Below are positions 62,711 through 64,000 of a stretch of 64,000 nt of DNA, piece by piece; within the stretch, counting starts at the first letter, position 1, and every line of letters starts with the position of its first letter. A program made the translations under genes and the position numbers. Under the pieces are notes generated by a model. The model was not told the origin of the DNA. It did no database searches and saw only the letters and a program-made list of their open reading frames with translations. The stretch is from Curtobacterium sp. MCPF17_002 (lineage in GTDB: Bacteria; Actinomycetota; Actinomycetes; Actinomycetales; Microbacteriaceae). The DNA lies in contig NZ_CP126251.1 in NCBI RefSeq assembly GCF_003234115.2, positions 1,612,001-1,676,000 of the forward strand, given 5' to 3'.

Positions 62711-63211
62711 ATGCCGAGCATCAGGAACATCGCGATCGGGCTGCCCGTCAAGGACGGTCACGTCCTGGTGTCCGCATCGTCCGACCGTCAGCGGGATCTG
62801 GACTTCTACCGGGCGGTCGGTGGGGGCATCGAGTTCGGCGAGCGCGCCGACGAAGCGCTGCGACGGGAGTTCCGAGAGGAACTGGACGTCGCACTCGACC
62901 ACGTCGAGCTCCTCGGCGTGATCGAGAACATCTTCGAGTTCGAGGGGCAGCCCGGTCACGAGTACGCGCACGTCTTCGCGGTGCACTCGGACGAACTGGA
63001 CGACGTTCCGCTCGACGCCGAGCTCGTCGTGCTGGACGAGGGGAGCCCGGTGCGGTGGGCTCCTCTGGACACTCTCGTTCCGGTGTTCCCCGAAGGGGTG
63101 CTCGAGATGCTCCGGTCGGCGGGTGGACGCCCGCTCGGGACGCCTATCCGTCCATCGCTTCGCGGAGCCGGAGCCGGTAGTGCAGGGGGGCTTCGCCGAC
63201 CTCACGCTTGA
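62711..63211 (+). CDS. NUDIX hydrolase
   Basis: A 166-aa protein with the Nudix box GGGIEFGERADEALRREF plus REELD. It hydrolyses a nucleoside diphosphate linked compound; substrate unknown. CAGGGT (62699-62704) is 6 nt before ATG. The last 68 nt overlap the 3' end of the convergent AraC gene. The Arg/Gly-rich C-terminus from about residue 145 is antisense to that gene and may be little constrained. Confidence 0.9.
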   Translation: MPSIRNIAIGLPVKDGHVLVSASSDRQRDLDFYRAVGGGIEFGERADEALRREFREELDVALDHVELLGVIENIFEFEGQPGHEYAHVFAVHSDELDDVPLDAELVVLDEGSPVRWAPLDTLVPVFPEGVLEMLRSAGGRPLGTPIRPSLRGAGAGSAGGLRRPHA

Positions 63212-64000
63212 AGGCGGTACTGAAGGCACTCTCCGAGCTGTAGCCGAGTTCAGCGGCAAGACTGCCGACGCGGACCTCCGGGTCCCGGAGGGCGTGTTGT
63301 GCCAGCAGCATTCGCCAGCGCGACAGGTACGCGAGCGGCGAGGTGCCGGCGACCGCCCGGAACCGCTCGGCGAAGGTCGTGCGTGACATCCCGGCTGCTC
63401 GGGCGAGTTCGACGAGCTGCCACGTCCTGCCCGGTTCGTCGTGGAGAAGCCGGAGTGCCGGCGCAAGTTGCTCGTCTGCGAGGAGCCGAAGCCATCCGAC
63501 GGGCGGTCGTTCCTGCTCCAGGTAGGCGCGCAGCACTTCGAGGAGGATCAGCTGACCTGTCTGGCGGATGGCGAATGCCGACCCGAGCCTCCCGCCGGAT
63601 GCCTCCTCGAACAGCTGCGTGACCAGACGTGCCAGACGTGATGCTGACGGGGACGCTGCTCTGACGTGCACGACGCCCGGGAGCGCTGCTCTGAGGAGTG
63701 CTGCTCCGGCCGGACTCGCCTGGATCCACCCGCCGACGAGCACGTCATCGATTGCCAGATCGGCCGCGGACAGCGCTATCGAGTCGAAACTGGTGTCCGG
63801 CATGAGTTCTCGCGGAGGTTGTTGAGGGTGCCGACCTCGGGCATCCAGGTGCGTCCGGTGGTTGAGCAGCACGACGTCGCCCGGGCTCAGCTCGAACGGT
63901 CCTTCCTGCCCACCAGGCCCGTCCACGGTGAGCGTGGTCGCGCCGGCGACCAACGCCACCAGTTTGAACGGCCGGGAAACGGCAGCGCTCGAGACCCACG
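63144..64000 (-). CDS. AraC family regulator (5' end outside window)
   Basis: The frame runs to the window edge, so the N-terminus is missing. A cupin-type N-part (SRPFKLVALVAGATTL; ELSPGDVVLLNHR) is followed by the double HTH: LVELARAAGMSRTTFAERF and VGSLAAELGYSSESAFSTAF, ending in the AraC PLHYRLRLRE pattern. This is the AraC_binding cupin_6 group, which often controls oxidoreductase or efflux genes. The target is unknown. Confidence 0.92.
   Translation of the reverse strand, partial: WVSSAAVSRPFKLVALVAGATTLTVDGPGGQEGPFELSPGDVVLLNHRTHLDARGRHPQQPPRELMPDTSFDSIALSAADLAIDDVLVGGWIQASPAGAALLRAALPGVVHVRAASPSASRLARLVTQLFEEASGGRLGSAFAIRQTGQLILLEVLRAYLEQERPPVGWLRLLADEQLAPALRLLHDEPGRTWQLVELARAAGMSRTTFAERFRAVAGTSPLAYLSRWRMLLAQHALRDPEVRVGSLAAELGYSSESAFSTAFKREVGEAPLHYRLRLREAMDG

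Overview
The window is chromosomal DNA of a high-GC actinobacterium. Start codons are often GTG or TTG, genes overlap as ATGA/GTGA, and many genes have a TANNNT -10 hexamer only 6 nt before the start codon, which predicts leaderless mRNAs. Gene order (hemW-hrcA-dnaJ-rsmE-HIT-phoH-ybeY-CorC-era ... leuA-recO-uppS-glyS ... dusB-dgt-dnaG ... fabF-acpP-fabH-fabD-aceE) and protein style point to Microbacteriaceae, most probably Curtobacterium or a close relative. That placement is inference. I see no rRNA, IS element, prophage, CRISPR array or origin. Three tRNAs are present (Asn-GTT, one CAT-anticodon tRNA, Val-TAC).

Layout. 1-8883: core translation and stress cluster (hemW, DUF4870 membrane protein, hrcA with a CIRCE-like operator, dnaJ, rsmE, HIT, phoH, ybeY, CBS-domain membrane protein, era). 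8977-13288: a two-component system followed by an ABC transporter of the antimicrobial-peptide/lipoprotein-export type. 13348-18769: leuA with a 14-codon Leu-rich leader peptide and attenuator-like hairpins, then recO, uppS and glyS. 18877-24826: FrnE/DsbA-like oxidoreductase with a small Cys-pair partner protein, YbaK-type deacylase, dusB, dgt, dnaG. 24827-25373: a 547-nt gene-free stretch with palindromic repeats. 25374-33022: a peptide-type ABC transporter (binding lipoprotein, two permeases, double ATPase), an extra ATPase with a missing H-loop His, and a D-2-hydroxyacid dehydrogenase. 33123-39555: tRNA-Asn, lipoprotein, def, DMT/NIPA-like permease, glycosyltransferase, tRNA(CAT) abutting an AI-2E-family permease, DUF1684, DUF3145.

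39677-48151: type II fatty acid synthase operon (fabD-fabH-acpP-fabF) with a PucR-type regulator next to a palindromic operator, aceE, and an AhpE-type peroxiredoxin. 48260-53850 ends in the most interesting accessory locus. On the minus strand it holds an AcpS-type phosphopantetheinyl transferase, a 95-aa carrier protein, an acyl-CoA-dehydrogenase-like flavoprotein, an amino acid:[carrier protein] ligase (SerRS-like, no tRNA-binding arm) and a double alpha/beta hydrolase with a Cys nucleophile. Together they look like a compact pathway that loads an amino acid on a carrier protein, oxidises it and releases or transfers it. The product is unknown.

53910-64000: accessory genes (secreted and membrane hypotheticals, two aldo/keto reductases, MFS exporter, HxlR and AraC regulators, DUF2267, DUF2254, DUF2188, NUDIX). 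Across the whole window an 11-mer GCGCCTCCAGG recurs far more often than expected, and several intergenic long palindromes share a GCGCGAAA/TTTCGCGC core.
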